A stretch of DNA of 47,564 nt from an uncultured Pelagibacteraceae bacterium (GTDB taxonomy: Bacteria; Pseudomonadota; Alphaproteobacteria; Pelagibacterales; Pelagibacteraceae). A model generated the notes under the pieces. That model saw only the letters and a list, made by a program, of their open reading frames with translations. It searched no databases and was not told where the DNA came from. This document shows positions 46,230-47,564 of this stretch, one piece after another (position 1 is the first letter of the stretch; each line of letters begins with the position of its first letter). The position numbers were made by a program, and so were the translations under genes. The stretch lies in contig CACDLR010000004.1 of the NCBI GenBank assembly GCA_902553695.1, positions 1 through 47,564 on the forward strand, given 5' to 3'.

Positions 46230-47564
46230 ATGAGAGAAAAAGAATTAGAAAAATTAAAGGATTATAAATATGGTTTTTCTACTGATATAGAAAATTTTAA
46301 AGCTCCAAAAGGTTTAAATGAGGAGGTGATAAGATTTATCTCAAAAATTAAAAAAGAACCAAAATGGTTATTAGATTGGAGACTTAAAGCTTTTGAAAGA
46401 TTAAAAGTTCTTAAAGAACCGGATTGGCAAAAACCTAAATATCCAAAAATAGACTATCAGGAATTGTACTACTACTCAGCACCAAAAAGCTTTAAAGAAA
46501 AACCAAAAAGTCTTGATGAATTAGATCCGAAGCTTTTAGAAACTTATAAAAAACTAGGAATTCCTCTACAAGAGCAAAAGAGATTGAACAATATAGCAGT
46601 TGATGCAGTTTTTGACTCAGTCTCAGTTGCAACAACTTTCAAAGATAAACTTACTGAAAAAGGAATTATTTTTTGCTCTATATCTGAGGCGGTACAAAAA
46701 TACCCAGAATTAGTTAAAAAATATCTAGGTACAGTAATACCACTAAGCGATCATTTTTTTGCAACTCTAAATTCAGCAGTATTTACTGATGGTTCATTTG
46801 TATACATTCCACCAAATACTAGATGCCCTATGGAACTCTCAACTTACTTTAGAATTAATGCATCAGATACCGGACAGTTTGAGAGAACTTTAATAATTGC
46901 TGATAAAGGAAGTTACGTCAGCTACTTAGAGGGTTGTACAGCACCAATGAGAGATGAAAATCAATTACATGCAGCAAACGTCGAATTAATTGCTTTAGAT
47001 GATGCAGAAATAAAGTACTCAACTGTTCAAAACTGGTATCCTGGTGATGAAAATGGCAAGGGTGGGATTTACAACTTTGTAACTAAAAGAGGTTTGTGTA
47101 AGGGAAAAAATTCTAAAATTTCATGGACACAAGTAGAAACTGGCTCTGCAATAACTTGGAAGTATCCAAGCTGCATCCTTCAAGGTGACAACTCTATTGG
47201 AGAATTTTACTCAATTGCAATAACCAACAACCATCAAAAAGCAGATACTGGTACGAAAATGATCCACATAGGAAAAAATACGAAAAGTAAAATTATTTCA
47301 AAGGGTATAAGTGCGGGAAAATCAGATATGACATATAGAGGTTTAGTTGATATCTTTCAAAAAGCAAAAAATTCTAATAATTATACTCAATGTGACTCCT
47401 TATTGATGGGTAACAAATGTGGAGCGCACACTGTTCCTTATATCAAGAATAAAAATTCAGACTCAACAATTGCGCATGAAGCTACGACTTCCAAGATAAG
47501 CGAAGAACAGTTATACTATTGTCAGCAAAGAGGATTAAGCTCAGAAGAAGCTGTAAGTTTAATT
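46230..47564 (+). CDS. sufB: Fe-S cluster assembly protein SufB (3' end outside the window)
   Basis: ATG 46230; [38 protein letters not shown]..., [53 protein letters not shown]. Absent from the ORF track because no stop occurs in the window. Confidence 0.97.
   Translation, partial: MREKELEKLKDYKYGFSTDIENFKAPKGLNEEVIRFISKIKKEPKWLLDWRLKAFERLKVLKEPDWQKPKYPKIDYQELYYYSAPKSFKEKPKSLDELDPKLLETYKKLGIPLQEQKRLNNIAVDAVFDSVSVATTFKDKLTEKGIIFCSISEAVQKYPELVKKYLGTVIPLSDHFFATLNSAVFTDGSFVYIPPNTRCPMELSTYFRINASDTGQFERTLIIADKGSYVSYLEGCTAPMRDENQLHAANVELIALDDAEIKYSTVQNWYPGDENGKGGIYNFVTKRGLCKGKNSKISWTQVETGSAITWKYPSCILQGDNSIGEFYSIAITNNHQKADTGTKMIHIGKNTKSKIISKGISAGKSDMTYRGLVDIFQKAKNSNNYTQCDSLLMGNKCGAHTVPYIKNKNSDSTIAHEATTSKISEEQLYYCQQRGLSSEEAVSLI

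Noticed and set aside
1-47564. CRISPR arrays, tRNA/rRNA genes, prophage, IS elements
   Set aside because: No spaced direct repeats, cloverleaf sequences, transposase or phage proteins seen; gene content is core and contiguous.

Overview
AT-rich, gene-dense, streamlined alphaproteobacterial chromosome segment. Gene content, protein sequences and the bhmT-linked SAM riboswitches point to SAR11/Pelagibacterales (inference from content; no database search was run). It carries about 42 protein genes, almost all core metabolism or information processing: gshA/gshB, a YyaL/DUF255 protein, bhmT, purF-cvpA-RND transporter, rpsF-rpsR-rplI-dnaB, fabD-fabG-acpP-gmk, lptF-lptG-lptD-surA-pdxA-rsmA, pepA-ndk, purM-purN, hdaA-aspS, a stand-alone RNR C-terminal-like protein, NDUFA12/DUF2155, aroQ-accB-accC, thiS-thiG, rne/rng, PBP1A, prfB with an intact +1 programmed frameshift, an AsmA-like protein, tyrS, anmK, and an Rrf2/IscR regulator followed by a partial sufB. 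I saw no tRNA, rRNA, CRISPR array, prophage or transposon. The most interesting items are: (1) the bhmT leader, a SAM-II-like aptamer plus intrinsic terminator followed by a SAM-V-like aptamer plus an 8-bp SD-sequestering hairpin, with an exact second copy of the SD octamer just 3' of the SAM-V aptamer that could compete for the anti-SD; (2) an orphan protein matching the C-terminal part of B12-dependent NrdJ with no catalytic domain beside it; (3) an RNase E/G that lacks the CPxC zinc-link and the C-terminal scaffold; (4) a PhnZ/TmpB-like HD-domain putative diiron oxygenase immediately convergent with bhmT; (5) convergent gene junctions that all overlap or abut, leaving no room for terminators; (6) short dyads and perfect palindromes in a few of the rare intergenic gaps.
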